DNA from: Thermoplasmata archaeon UBA184
GTDB lineage: Archaea; Thermoplasmatota; Thermoplasmata; Lutacidiplasmatales; UBA184
DNA length: 60,033 nt
Reading direction: 5' to 3'
Assembly: GCA_002495185.1 (NCBI GenBank)
Contig: DAEB01000027.1
Location: 22,373-82,405 of the forward strand
Below, in pieces: positions 41,004 through 49,189 of this stretch; the first letter of the stretch is position 1; the number at the start of each line of letters is the position of its first letter. Position numbers and translations under genes: made by a program. The notes beneath the pieces were generated by a model. The model was not told the origin of the DNA. It ran no database searches and saw only the letters and a program-made list of their open reading frames with translations.

Positions 41004-42241
41004 TTCGCGACCCCCTCCACGATCCCGTAGCCGATGAGGCGCCATGCGTTCAGTTTCCGAGAGATCGCGACCCGGCTCCCGGGGAACACCGTGACGGCGC
41101 GGTTCAGCGAAAGCTCCAGGTCGTCGCCGCGGGCGCTCGTCACCTTCCCCGCCGCGATCGTGGTCCCGACCGTCACCGCGAGCATCTCGCTCGTCCGGAT
41201 CTTTTCGACCTTGATCTCCCGCTGGGCCCCCAGCACCCGGTCGAGGAGGGTCGCGCGGAGCCGGATCTTCTGGGTGACGGGGGGAAGGGTTCCGGCGGTC
41301 CCCACCAGACGACCGGTGAGCCCGTCCCCCTTGGCGAGGGCCGGATCGAGGCTCGTGCCGATCGCGGCCAGGCCCCCCGGACGCAGCTCCTCCCACTCTT
41401 GCCCACCGGAAACGATGGACGTGATCTTGGTCGTCAACGACTCCGACCGTTCCGCGGTCGCTCCCGCCGCCGCTGGACCGGGTCGGATCTCGATCTCCTC
41501 TCCGAGCTCGAGGCGCCCCTGCAGGAGCGAGCCGCCGAGGACCCCTCCCCGCAGGGCCGAGGGGCGGGTACCGGGACGGTTGATGTCGAACGACCGGGCG
41601 ACGTACATGAGCGGAGGCTTCTTCGGGTCCCGGACCGGGGTGGGGATCGTCGTCTCGATCGCGCCGATGAGGGCATCGATGTTCACTCGATGGTTGGCGC
41701 TCACCGGGACGATGGGCGCCCCGGCGATCGGGGAGGCTTTCAGGAACTCCACGATCTCCCGGTAGTTCGCCTCGGCCTCCTCCGTGGAGAGCAGGTCAAT
41801 CTTGTTCTGGACGACCACGACCTTGTGGACGCCGATGATGTCGAGGGCGTAGAGGTGCTCCCGGGTCTGGGGCTGGGGGCAATGCTCGTTCGCCGCGATC
41901 AGGAGAAGCGCACCGTCCATGATCGCCGCGCCCGAGAGCATCGTCGCCATGAGCGTCTCATGGCCCGGGGCGTCCACGAACGAGACGGCCCGGAGGAACT
42001 TCGCCTCGCCGCCGCACGAGGGACAGGTCGGGGAGGTCGAGTATCCGGACGGTTCCGGGCAGTTCGGACACCTGTAGAAGGCCGCATCCGCGTACCCGAG
42101 CTTGATCGAGATTCCCCGCTTCAGTTCCTCGGAATGACGGTCGGTCCACTCCCCCGTGAGGGCTTGGGTGAGGGTCGTCTTCCCGTGGTCGACGTGTCCG
42201 ACCAGGCCGATGTTCACTTCGGGCTGACGGGGGACCTTCAT
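41000..42241 (-). CDS. eif2g: Translation initiation factor aIF2, gamma subunit
   Basis: The GTPase core of aIF2 brings initiator Met-tRNA to the 30S subunit. The 413 residues contain GLVGHVDHGKTTLTQALTG (P-loop), a zinc-knuckle insert (CPNCPEPSGYSTSPTCPSC), SFVDAPGHETLMATMLSGAA (G3), VVVQNKIDLL (G4) and beta-barrel domains 2 and 3 with ARSFDINRPGT and GGSLLQGRLELGEEIEIRPG. Length and motifs are typical. It overlaps the S6e stop by 4 bp, an arrangement common in archaea. Confidence 0.97.
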   Translation of the reverse strand: MKVPRQPEVNIGLVGHVDHGKTTLTQALTGEWTDRHSEELKRGISIKLGYADAAFYRCPNCPEPSGYSTSPTCPSCGGEAKFLRAVSFVDAPGHETLMATMLSGAAIMDGALLLIAANEHCPQPQTREHLYALDIIGVHKVVVVQNKIDLLSTEEAEANYREIVEFLKASPIAGAPIVPVSANHRVNIDALIGAIETTIPTPVRDPKKPPLMYVARSFDINRPGTRPSALRGGVLGGSLLQGRLELGEEIEIRPGPAAAGATAERSESLTTKITSIVSGGQEWEELRPGGLAAIGTSLDPALAKGDGLTGRLVGTAGTLPPVTQKIRLRATLLDRVLGAQREIKVEKIRTSEMLAVTVGTTIAAGKVTSARGDDLELSLNRAVTVFPGSRVAISRKLNAWRLIGYGIVEGVAK

Positions 42242-42615
42242 GCCGCCGCGAACAGCTCCGCGAGAGGCTTGGGGCCTTTCTGCTCGACGACCAGGTTGAT
42301 CTGCACGGTGTCCTCGCTGATCGTGTTGCCGCGGAACGTTCGACGCCGGCGCATCCCCCTCCGCGGGGCCTCGAACCCGAACCCATCTCCGACGAAGAGA
42401 CGGGTCTGCCGGGCCCCGGGAAGGTCGGGACGGAGAGGGAACCCGCTCTTGTCGGTCCCCCCGGTGATGCGGAACGTGTAGCCGACGGCTCCGATGAGCT
42501 CGCCTCCGACGGCCTCCCCGATCCTCTTCCCCAGGAAGCCGGCCGCCTGCGGGTCGCCGACCGACCGCGCGATCGACTTCTCGCGCTCGGCGATGACGAG
42601 CTTGTACTCTACCAT
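42238..42615 (-). CDS. rps6e: Ribosomal protein eS6
   Basis: The 125-residue 30S protein has the eS6 signature FLGKRIGEAVGGELIG, YTFRITGGTDKSGFPLRPDL, PGARQTRLFVGDGFGF, RRGMRRRRTFRGNTISEDTV and QINLVVEQKG. It is the first gene of an operon with aIF2-gamma and the Trm112-like gene; stops and starts overlap throughout. Confidence 0.96.
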   Translation of the reverse strand: MVEYKLVIAEREKSIARSVGDPQAAGFLGKRIGEAVGGELIGAVGYTFRITGGTDKSGFPLRPDLPGARQTRLFVGDGFGFEAPRRGMRRRRTFRGNTISEDTVQINLVVEQKGPKPLAELFAAA

Positions 42616-42653
42616 CCGGTCCTCAAGACGCGAGTCCGCGCCAGTGGAGGACC

Positions 42654-42662
42654 GTTTAAAAG
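42654..42662. promoter_or_regulatory. Symmetric TATA element between rps6e and a candidate RNA gene
   Basis: GTTTAAAAG contains the palindrome TTTAAA and can work on both strands. On the minus strand it lies about 40 bp before the rps6e start. On the plus strand a start ~25 bp downstream falls at the first base-paired nucleotides of the structured element at 42686. Confidence 0.5.
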
Positions 42663-42685
42663 CCTATCCGAAAAAGGGGTGGGCC

Positions 42686-42752
42686 GCCGGGCGTTTCCCG
42701 CCGGGCCGGAACGCTTCGGCCACACCGAGACCCGGTGCCGGAAGCGCCCGGC
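42686..42752 (+). ncRNA. Candidate three-way-junction RNA
   Basis: In the 283-bp gap between rps6e and the prepilin peptidase gene the sequence folds into a compact three-way junction. A 13-bp closing helix pairs 42686-42698 with 42740-42752 (one G.U). It encloses a 7-bp hairpin (GGCCGGA 42704-42710 with TTCGGCC 42715-42721, loop ACGC) and a 5-bp hairpin (CACCG 42723-42727 with CGGTG 42733-42737, loop AGACC). A TATA element is correctly spaced upstream on the plus strand. No tRNA, RNase P, SRP or box C/D motif was found in it. The remainder of the gap (42753-42840) is very GC-rich with no ORF. The strand is an assumption. Confidence 0.4.
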
Positions 42753-42898
42753 CGGGGGCCCGGACCGTGGCGAAGCGCCCTCCGAGCCGCCGAGCGCGGG
42801 GGGGCCGGTCGTTGGGGCTTCAAGAGTTCGCCATCCGTTCGCGGGAAACCCTCTTAACGGCGGCCCCTCCGTCTCCGACGAGGTCGGGAGCCCTCCGA

Positions 42899-43828
42899 AT
42901 GACGACGGACGTGTCGGGCCTTGCGGGATACGGACTCCCCGCGGTCGTCCTCCTCGTGGGCGGGTTCGGTTACGCGGCCTGGTCCGACGTTCGCGAGCGC
43001 GAGGTCCCGGACCTCCTGTGGCAGGTTCTCGGCGTCCTTGGCTTCGGGATGGGGTATCTCGCCTGGGTCCCGTTCGGCGCCCTCTCGTACGCTCTGTGGA
43101 CGATCGTCGGCCTGTTCGTCCTGCAGCACCTCTTCGCTTGGGACCTGTGGCTCGGCCCGAAAGGAGAGACGTACGCCGACCTGATCGAGCTCGTCGTCTA
43201 TCTTCTTGTGATCGTGATCGTGACCGGTTCCGTCTTCGTCTACGGGCTCGGGTCCGGCGGGGTCCCCGTCCCGGTCGTCGCGGTCCTCATCACCGTCCTC
43301 TTCGCCCGAGGGTTGTTCGAGGCGGGAATCCTCTTCGGCGGCGCCGACGCGAAAGCGCTCATGATTGCAGGCCTTCTCGTGCCCATGTTCCCCCACACGC
43401 TCATCGTGCTTCCGCCCGCCGTCGCGCCCATCACCCAGTACTTGCCGTTCGCCGTGAACGTCCTGATGAACTCAGCGCTGTTTTCGGTGGTCGTCCCGCT
43501 CGCGATCGCCGTGCGGAACATCCGCGCGGGGGAGTTCCGCGGGATTTCGGGATTCGTGGGATACTCGATCCCGGTGGATGACCTCCCGAAGAAGTTCGTC
43601 TGGGTGCGCGACCCGATGTTCGGGGAGGGCCGCGAGGAGGAGAAGTCGATCGAGACCTCCGACGACGATCGTCGGCGCCGGGAGACGCTCGCGCAGGAAC
43701 TTCGCGCGAAGGGGGTCCAGCGAGTGTGGGTCACGCCGCAGATCCCCTTCCTGGTTCTCATGGCCCTCGGCGTCGTGGGAGCGCTCCTCGCGGGCAACCT
43801 GCTCTTCGACCTGATCTTCCTCCTCTGA
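42899..43828 (+). CDS. Prepilin/pre-archaellin peptidase (A24 family)
   Basis: The 309-residue membrane aspartyl protease should trim class III signal peptides of archaellins or pilins. It starts at ATG 42899. The first catalytic Asp lies in YAAWSDVREREVPDLLWQVL after TM1, and the second in ILFGGADAKALMIAGLLVPM, a GxxD variant of the A24 GxGD signature. About six to eight helices span the protein, with the last at the extreme C-terminus (IPFLVLMALGVVGALLAGNL). A cytoplasmic charged segment of ~60 residues (MFGEGREEEKSIETSDDDRR) separates the last two helices. No pilin genes are adjacent. A TATA-like CTCTTAACG lies at 42851-42859. Confidence 0.88.
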   Translation: MTTDVSGLAGYGLPAVVLLVGGFGYAAWSDVREREVPDLLWQVLGVLGFGMGYLAWVPFGALSYALWTIVGLFVLQHLFAWDLWLGPKGETYADLIELVVYLLVIVIVTGSVFVYGLGSGGVPVPVVAVLITVLFARGLFEAGILFGGADAKALMIAGLLVPMFPHTLIVLPPAVAPITQYLPFAVNVLMNSALFSVVVPLAIAVRNIRAGEFRGISGFVGYSIPVDDLPKKFVWVRDPMFGEGREEEKSIETSDDDRRRRETLAQELRAKGVQRVWVTPQIPFLVLMALGVVGALLAGNLLFDLIFLL

Positions 43829-43844
43829 ACCGACTGTCCCAAAG

Positions 43845-43854
43845 CTTTTCTTAC
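43845..43854 (+). promoter_or_regulatory. TATA box for the mutase small subunit-meaB operon
   Basis: CTTTTCTTAC, 28-37 bp before ATG 43882. Confidence 0.45.
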
Positions 43855-43881
43855 CGGCCTCCCGTCGGAGACCGACGGACG

Positions 43882-44304
43882 ATGGCGAAGGCACGGGCTC
43901 CCCGGAAGCGCCCCGTTCGTGTCCTCATCGCGAAGCCCGGCCTCGACGGCCACGACCGGGGCGCGAAGGTGGTCGCGCGAGCCCTCCGGGACGCGGGCAT
44001 GGAGGTGATCTACGCCGGGCTCCGGCAGACTCCGGAAGAGATCGTCCGGGCGGCCCTCGAGGAGGACGTGGACCTGATCGGCCTCTCCATCCTCTCGGGC
44101 GCTCACATGGCCCTCTTCCCCCGGATCCTGGCGCTCCTGAAGGACCAGGGCGGCCAGACGATCCCGGTCTTCGCAGGGGGGATCATTCCGGACGAGGACG
44201 CGCGCCGCCTCAAGAAAGCGGGGATTCGTGCGATCTTTGGACCCGGGACGTCCCTCGAGGAGATCGTCACGACTGCCCGGTCCCTGGTCCGACACCCGTC
44301 ATGA
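43882..44304 (+). CDS. mcmA2: Methylmalonyl-CoA mutase, cobalamin-binding subunit
   Basis: The 140-residue protein is the stand-alone B12 domain that pairs with the large subunit encoded 29 kb away (14627-16306). It has the base-off motif DxHxxG with the cobalt-ligand His24 (GLDGHDRGAKVVARAL), the SILSGAH segment (GLSILSGAHMALFPRILALL) and the nucleotide-loop block FAGGIIPDEDARRLKKAGI, ending GPGTSLEEIV. Its stop overlaps the meaB start (ATGA), so the cofactor domain and its chaperone are made together. Confidence 0.95.
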   Translation: MAKARAPRKRPVRVLIAKPGLDGHDRGAKVVARALRDAGMEVIYAGLRQTPEEIVRAALEEDVDLIGLSILSGAHMALFPRILALLKDQGGQTIPVFAGGIIPDEDARRLKKAGIRAIFGPGTSLEEIVTTARSLVRHPS

Positions 44305-45272
44305 CGGGCGCCTCTTCCCGCGGGCCCGCCGCGGCCCGGGCCATCGTCGCCGGCGACCGACGTGTTCTCGCCCGAACGATCACGGCGGTCGAGAACGGGG
44401 ACCCCTCGGCCGATCGGATCCTCCGGGCCCTCTATCCGCAATCGGGCCGGGCGGTCGTCGTCGGGATTACCGGGCCGCTCGGGGTGGGGAAATCGAGCCT
44501 GGTGAACGCCCTGGTCGGCCTTCTCCGCTCTCGGGGCGAAAGCGTCGGCGTGATCGGCGTCGACCCGTCGAGTCCGTTCACCGGTGGCTCGGTCCTCGGC
44601 GACCGGATCCGGCTGGAACGCCGTGCGGACGATACGGGGGTGTTCTTCCGATCGATGGCAAGCCGGGGCGCTGCCGGCGGGGTGGCCGCCGCCACCCGAG
44701 AGGTCGCTCGGCTGATGGACTCCGCGGGATTCGACGTGGTGCTCGTCGAGACCGTGGGAAGCGGCCAGGTCGACGTCGCAATCCGGGACATCGCAAGCAC
44801 CAGCATCGTCGTGGTGGTTCCACACCTGGGGGACGAGGTCCAGACGCTCAAGGCGGGTCTCTTCGAGATCGCCGACATCTTCTGCGTCAACAAGACGGAC
44901 CTCCCCGGCGCGGACCTCGCGGAGAAGGATCTCGCGGAATTGGTCACGCTCGGGGAACGGTCCGACGGATGGGCCCCGCCGGTCGTCGGGACCTCCACGA
45001 TCGAGCCGACGCGGGGCATCCGCGAGCTCTGGGACGACGTGCTCGCGCACGAACAGTTCCTCGATACCTCCGGAGAGCGAGCGCGCGGTGAGCGTCGTCG
45101 CCTCTCGGCCGAGATCGTGGGCATCGCGCGGGACCGCATCGGTCAGGAGCTCACCCGCCGGCTCGAGCGCGACCCGTCGCTTCGACGCCTGCTCGATGAG
45201 GTCGTCGCTCACCGGATCGACCCCCGGGCCGCGGCCGAGCGCTTGGTCCGCGGGGGACGCCGGTCCCGATGA
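44301..45272 (+). CDS. meaB: MeaB/ArgK-type GTPase, methylmalonyl-CoA mutase chaperone
   Basis: This G3E-family GTPase loads adenosylcobalamin and protects the mutase from inactivation. The 323 residues contain the P-loop VGITGPLGVGKSSLVNAL (GxxGxGKS at 58-66), VIGVDPSSPFTGGSVLGDRI, the DVVLVETVGSGQVDVAI switch region, CVNKTDLPGADL and VGTSTIEPTRGIRELWDDV. It is translationally coupled to both neighbours. The family is often misnamed LAO/AO transport kinase; the operon shows its real partner. Confidence 0.95.
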   Translation: MTGASSRGPAAARAIVAGDRRVLARTITAVENGDPSADRILRALYPQSGRAVVVGITGPLGVGKSSLVNALVGLLRSRGESVGVIGVDPSSPFTGGSVLGDRIRLERRADDTGVFFRSMASRGAAGGVAAATREVARLMDSAGFDVVLVETVGSGQVDVAIRDIASTSIVVVVPHLGDEVQTLKAGLFEIADIFCVNKTDLPGADLAEKDLAELVTLGERSDGWAPPVVGTSTIEPTRGIRELWDDVLAHEQFLDTSGERARGERRRLSAEIVGIARDRIGQELTRRLERDPSLRRLLDEVVAHRIDPRAAAERLVRGGRRSR

Positions 45273-45835
45273 CCGGCCTCGATTTCCAGCTGGCTCTCGC
45301 GATCGGGTTGTTCGTCCTGGCGGCGGTCTTCGCGTACTTCGTCTTCGCTTCGTTCCTCTTCGGGGCCGGCTACCAGCCGACCCCTCGTCGATCGGTCGAG
45401 ACGATGCTTCGCTACGCGGAGGTCGGACCCCGCGATACCCTCTACGACCTGGGCGCCGGCACCGGAGCGATCGTCTTCCGGGCCGCCCGGATCTACCGGG
45501 CGCGAGTGATCGGTGTCGAGGTCGAGCCCATCCGGTACGTGATCCTGGTCCTACGACGGTCGTTCGGACCGTTCTCCGACCGGATCACCCTCCGGAGGGG
45601 GAACCTGTTCCGCCTCGACCTCCACGACGCGACGGTCGTCACCGCGTTTCTCTGGCCGGGCGCCATGGCCCGGCTTCGCCCGAAGTTCGAATCGGAACTC
45701 CCGCCGGGGGCCCGGGTCGTGAGCCACTGCCACCGGGTTCCGGGGTGGACGGCCGAGAGGTACGACTCGAAGACGGACGTCTACCTCTACCGGTGGCCCG
45801 ACGCCATCGCACCGGTCACAGAGGGTGGAACGTGA
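45269..45835 (+). CDS. Membrane-anchored SAM-dependent methyltransferase
   Basis: The 188-residue protein has an N-terminal TM helix (about 8-33: LALAIGLFVLAAVFAYFVFA) followed by a Rossmann methyltransferase domain with motif I LYDLGAGTGAIVFRAARIY, an acidic residue in VIGVEVEPIRYVIL and a late FLWPGAMARLRPKFESELPP. TM plus this short domain recalls the ATP-synthase-c-subunit lysine methyltransferase (ATPSCKMT/FAM173) family; the target here is unknown. It starts within the meaB stop codon, so a link to the cobalamin module is possible but unproven. Confidence 0.78.
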   Translation: MTGLDFQLALAIGLFVLAAVFAYFVFASFLFGAGYQPTPRRSVETMLRYAEVGPRDTLYDLGAGTGAIVFRAARIYRARVIGVEVEPIRYVILVLRRSFGPFSDRITLRRGNLFRLDLHDATVVTAFLWPGAMARLRPKFESELPPGARVVSHCHRVPGWTAERYDSKTDVYLYRWPDAIAPVTEGGT

Positions 45836-45941
45836 GCCACACGAACGCCGCCGCCGCGAACGTCGCGAGGAGAACGATGGCCGCCGCCCACCAGCCGATG
45901 TACGCGCTTCGCTCGGACGGAGCTCGGTCCATCGGGGACAT
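45816..45941 (-). CDS. 41-residue single-TM membrane protein
   Basis: A frame of 41 codons (MSPMDRAPSERSAYIGWW, then a hydrophobic helix AAAIVLLATFAAAAFVWLTF and the end HPL) starts at ATG 45939-45941. A good minus-strand TATA box (45969-45977, GAGATAAAC) lies 28 bp upstream, giving a leaderless start. It is too short for usual ORF cut-offs. The topology is a charged ~16-residue cytoplasmic part and one TM helix. Its 3' end overlaps the convergent methyltransferase gene by 20 bp. No family was recognised. Confidence 0.6.
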   Translation of the reverse strand: MSPMDRAPSERSAYIGWWAAAIVLLATFAAAAFVWLTFHPL

Positions 45942-46004
45942 GGGGGACGGACGATCGAGCGTCCGCCCGTTTATCTCGGTTCGATACCAACCGTCGGATC
46001 CCGT

Positions 46005-46148
46005 TTAGGGGATGGGCGCACCGATCTGTCCGGTGATCCCGAGATACGCCACGAGCACGCCGACCACGATCGCGGCGCCGAACGTAACGATGAGGAACGT
46101 GCTCGACGGGCGAGGGGTCTCGTCCACTTCGGCCACCGGGCGTCCCAT
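46005..46148 (-). CDS. 47-residue single-TM membrane protein
   Basis: A 47-codon frame (MGRPVAEVDETPRPSSTF, then the helix LIVTFGAAIVVGVLVAYLGI and the end TGQIGAPIP) starts at ATG 46146-46148. It has the same plan as the 41-residue protein 64 bp further on: a short charged N-terminus and one C-terminal TM helix. The shape recalls tail-anchored subunits such as Sec61-beta or small oxidase/ATPase subunits, but no family match is claimed. No clear TATA box precedes it. Confidence 0.55.
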   Translation of the reverse strand: MGRPVAEVDETPRPSSTFLIVTFGAAIVVGVLVAYLGITGQIGAPIP

Positions 46149-46207
46149 CTCCGCAGCGGTTCAAGAAGGGGCGGTTCGTTCTCGGAGGCGGACCGACGGA
46201 TGGACGA

Positions 46208-47116
46208 CTACGCACCCTCAGCGGCGGGAGGCGCCTTGGCCGCTGGGTGCGCGCCCTTCGAACCCTTCGGTTTGGTCGCCGCCGGCCCCGCACCCGCGGG
46301 TTCAGGAGCCTCGGCGGACGCCTCGCCCGGCGGGCTCGGCTCTTTCGGCTCCTTCTTCTCCGCGGTCTCCTTCTTCTCGGGGGCCGGGGTAACGTACTCT
46401 TCCACCACGCGGATGGTCTGCGGGTGAAGGTGCGTGCGCAACCGGTCGATGACCCGGGGCTTGGACGCCATCCACGCGATGTCGAACTTGGTGCGGTCGG
46501 GCACCTTCAGCGTGACGGTCTTGTCGTGCACCTCGACCTGGAATTCGGACGCACGACCGTACTGGAGCTCGATCACCGCGCGCGCTTGCTCGACCGGCTC
46601 GGTGATGCGCTCGATGACCTTGAACGTGCCCCGGACCTTGCGGCCGGCGAACGGGGGATTGAAGTCGACCCGGACGCGAGCCGCCGTGAGCGACACCACC
46701 CGGCCGCGACGTCCCTCGATCGTGAGCGTCGTGCCGATGTCGAGGTGGGCATCCTCCCGTCGCATCTCGGGAAGTCGCTGGACCTCGTGCATCGAGAACA
46801 GCTCGATCAGGTTCGGGTCCCGCTCTCCGAACGCGTCGGCCGGGGCGTACTCCCGCGCGACCTCCTCCCCGACGGCCAGACCGACCAGCGAATTCTCGAT
46901 TCCCGCCGGGAAGTACTCTCCCCCGATCTCGTGGGGGCGGGGACCCCACGTGCGGCCCTCGAGCTGGGCGTTCTCCTTCTGGGCGACTTCCTCGTGGGTC
47001 GTGTCGAGGAGCTCGGACTTTCCGCCGAGTTCCGTCCAGAGGTCGTACTCGAGTCGGACGAGGTCGCCCTTCTCCGTGACCTTGGAAGCCGCGCCATGGT
47101 GGGCTTCGGGAGACAT
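46208..47116 (-). CDS. FKBP-type peptidyl-prolyl isomerase (archaeal long form)
   Basis: The 302-residue chaperone has the SlyD-like archaeal layout: an FKBP half (KGDLVRLEYDLWTELGGKSE, FPAGIENSLVGLAVGEEV), an inserted-in-flap substrate-binding domain, and the closing strand with VSLTAARVRVDFNPPFAGRK. A ~60-residue second domain follows (ASEFQVEVHDKTVTLKVPDR), then a ~60-residue Lys/Glu/Ala/Pro-rich tail. It is a protein-folding helper near the membrane or ribosome. A TATA box (CAAACTTTAT, minus strand, 47141-47150) is about 25 bp upstream. Confidence 0.9.
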   Translation of the reverse strand: MSPEAHHGAASKVTEKGDLVRLEYDLWTELGGKSELLDTTHEEVAQKENAQLEGRTWGPRPHEIGGEYFPAGIENSLVGLAVGEEVAREYAPADAFGERDPNLIELFSMHEVQRLPEMRREDAHLDIGTTLTIEGRRGRVVSLTAARVRVDFNPPFAGRKVRGTFKVIERITEPVEQARAVIELQYGRASEFQVEVHDKTVTLKVPDRTKFDIAWMASKPRVIDRLRTHLHPQTIRVVEEYVTPAPEKKETAEKKEPKEPSPPGEASAEAPEPAGAGPAATKPKGSKGAHPAAKAPPAAEGA

Positions 47117-47194
47117 CGCCCCGCCGAACCGGGGGGTGGGATAAAGTTTGCTCGAGGGTGGGATGCGGCTTGGGTCCGTGGCGCCGGCGCGCGG

Positions 47195-48061
47195 TCAGCG
47201 CTCCGGGGCAATCGATGGTTCGCCCCCGCCCACGGGCGGGAGTCTCCGACCAGCGGAGAGGCGACTCCACCGAGCCCACCCGTCCACGAAGGCGACCGGC
47301 TTCATCATCGCCTCGACGAGGCGGAGAGGGTGACGAACCGCGCGACGCCGCTCAGCGAGCCGACCCGAAAGCTCTCCGTTCTTGACGAGGGACATCGTCA
47401 TCGCGACCAGGTAGCGGTACCGTTTGCGCGCCCATCGGTAAAGGCTCGTCTCCGAGCTCCCGTCGTGAAAGACCCACGCCTCGGGGAGGAACGCTCCGGT
47501 AAGCCCCGCGCGCGCGGCCCGGGTCTCGAGGTCGTGGTCCTCGGCGTACGGGATGCGAGGGTCGAACCCGAGTCGCCGGAGGGTCTCCGTCCTCCACGCG
47601 GTGTTCTGGAGCGGAAGGTAGGTGACCCGCCGCGGGACGAGGTCGGAGTAGATCGACTCCTCGAGCAGCACCGAGTAGCGCTCCAGGGAGCCGACCGGGG
47701 CTCGTAGGGGCCGCGTCGGTCCGCCCGAGAAATCCGCCTTCCCGTCCTCGATCGGCGCGAGGAGACGGGCAAGCCACTCCGGGGGGGCTCGCTCGTCCGC
47801 GTCGAGGAACGCCGTGAGGTCGGTGTCCAGCTCGCGCACGCTGGCGGCCCGGGCGTCCACTACCCCACCCGGAAACCGTCTCAGCCGAAGATCGAGCGAG
47901 GGGAACCGGCTCTGGATCTTCTCCGCGAGAGCGGCGGACGTCTCGGGTGAGGCGGCGACCAGCACTCGGTCGGGACGTCGTTGCTGGGAGGCGAGAGAGC
48001 CGAGCGCGTCGAGCACTCTCGGGTCGTCCCGGACCGCGACCTCGACCGTTACGGAGTCCAT
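47195..48061 (-). CDS. Glycosyltransferase family 2
   Basis: The 288-residue protein has a GT-A fold: VEVAVRDDPRVLDALGSLAS, GGVVDARAASVRELDTDLTA, the nucleotide-sugar/metal site AFLDADERAPPEWL and the acceptor block YLPLQNTAWRTETLRRLGF with PYAEDHDLETRAARAG (the ED base motif). No TM helices are obvious. It should move a sugar onto a lipid or glycan. It is divergent from the GT4 gene. Confidence 0.88.
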   Translation of the reverse strand: MDSVTVEVAVRDDPRVLDALGSLASQQRRPDRVLVAASPETSAALAEKIQSRFPSLDLRLRRFPGGVVDARAASVRELDTDLTAFLDADERAPPEWLARLLAPIEDGKADFSGGPTRPLRAPVGSLERYSVLLEESIYSDLVPRRVTYLPLQNTAWRTETLRRLGFDPRIPYAEDHDLETRAARAGLTGAFLPEAWVFHDGSSETSLYRWARKRYRYLVAMTMSLVKNGELSGRLAERRRAVRHPLRLVEAMMKPVAFVDGWARWSRLSAGRRLPPVGGGEPSIAPER

Positions 48062-48120
48062 CGCACCGCGACCGTCCGAGCGTGCATCGTCGGGTCGCTC
48101 CTCGAGCCCGAATGCGCCAA

Positions 48121-48130
48121 GAGCTTAATC
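48121..48130 (+). promoter_or_regulatory. TATA box for the GT4 gene
   Basis: GAGCTTAATC, 22-31 bp before GTG 48152, consistent with a leaderless GTG start. Confidence 0.5.
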
Positions 48131-48151
48131 TCGAGGGAGCCTCGGGAGGCC

Positions 48152-49189
48152 GTGCGGATTCTCCTGGTCGGCGGGGGGGTCCAGCCGATACCCCCGACCG
48201 GGTACGGTGCGGTCGAGAGGATCATCGCCGACCTCCAAGCGGCGCTCGTCTCTGCGGGGCATCAGGTCGAGGTGCTCAACCAGGTCCGTCATCGCCGGAT
48301 GCGGGACGAGTACCCGTTCGCTTGGGAGCTCCCTCGCCTCCTTCGGGGTCGCGCCTACGACGTGATCCACGCCCATACCCCCGTCGTCGCGAACCGACTC
48401 GCCTTCGGCGGATACCCGTTCGTTTACACCTCCCATTCGCGTCACTGGTTCTATCGCGACCGATGGAGCCACCGCTGGGGGTACTGGCTCGAGCGCCGCG
48501 CCGTGCGAAACGCGAGCGCGGTGATCGCTCTGACCCCGACGCTGGCCCGCACCATGGCTTCGGTGGTGCGTCCCCCCCTTCCGCCGGTCACGGTCCTTCC
48601 GTTCGGGGTGGACTCGAGCCGGTTCACCCCGCGTTGGGAGCGACGGACCGGGCGGACGGTGCTCGGGGTGGGAGTGGTCCTTCCGTTCAAGCGCTGGGAG
48701 CTTGCCGCGGCCGCCCTGCGCGGTCTCGGGGTCCGTCTCCGCATCGCCGGGCCGACCCCGTCCGCGGAATACGCGGCGAAAGTCCGCCGGGCCGGGGACG
48801 AGGTCGAGCTTCTCGGGGAAGTCTCGCCGGAAGAGCTCGTTCGGCTCTACGCCGAGAGCGACGTTCTCGTTCACCCCAGTGGGGTCGAGGTTCTCTCGGC
48901 GACCGTCCTCGAGGCGCTCGCCTCCGGACTTCCGGTCCTCGGTGGTCCGGCGGTAGCGGACGAGGTGGACGATGGTTCGACGGGATGGGTGCTCCCCGAC
49001 GCGAACGTCGACGCCTTCGTCGCCGGGATGCGCGCTCGCGTGGGGCTCCTCACGTCCGACGACCGGCTCCGGAGGAAGATGGGCGAGCAAGCCCGCGCGA
49101 CCGCGGAGACTCGGTACTCCTGGCCCCGAATCGCCGCCGAGCACGTGAAGGTCTACGAGTCCGTGGCCGGCCACGCCCGGTCCGGCTAA
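48152..49189 (+). CDS. Glycosyltransferase family 4
   Basis: The 345-residue GT-B enzyme starts at GTG 48152. The N-terminal half has VRILLVGGGVQPIPPTGYGA (donor loop), YDVIHAHTPVVANRLAF and VIALTPTLARTMAS. The C-terminal half has VTVLPFGVDSSRFTP, VELLGEVSPEELVRLYAESD and the GT4 E-x7-E region VEVLSATVLEALASGLPVLG. It probably builds surface glycans or glycolipids with the neighbouring GT2 and epimerase. Its stop overlaps the convergent epimerase stop by 4 bp. Confidence 0.93.
   Translation: MRILLVGGGVQPIPPTGYGAVERIIADLQAALVSAGHQVEVLNQVRHRRMRDEYPFAWELPRLLRGRAYDVIHAHTPVVANRLAFGGYPFVYTSHSRHWFYRDRWSHRWGYWLERRAVRNASAVIALTPTLARTMASVVRPPLPPVTVLPFGVDSSRFTPRWERRTGRTVLGVGVVLPFKRWELAAAALRGLGVRLRIAGPTPSAEYAAKVRRAGDEVELLGEVSPEELVRLYAESDVLVHPSGVEVLSATVLEALASGLPVLGGPAVADEVDDGSTGWVLPDANVDAFVAGMRARVGLLTSDDRLRRKMGEQARATAETRYSWPRIAAEHVKVYESVAGHARSG

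Noticed and set aside
42753..42840. A further RNA hairpin array after the three-way junction
   Set aside because: Only G/C-run pairings were found, which arise easily by chance at this base composition.
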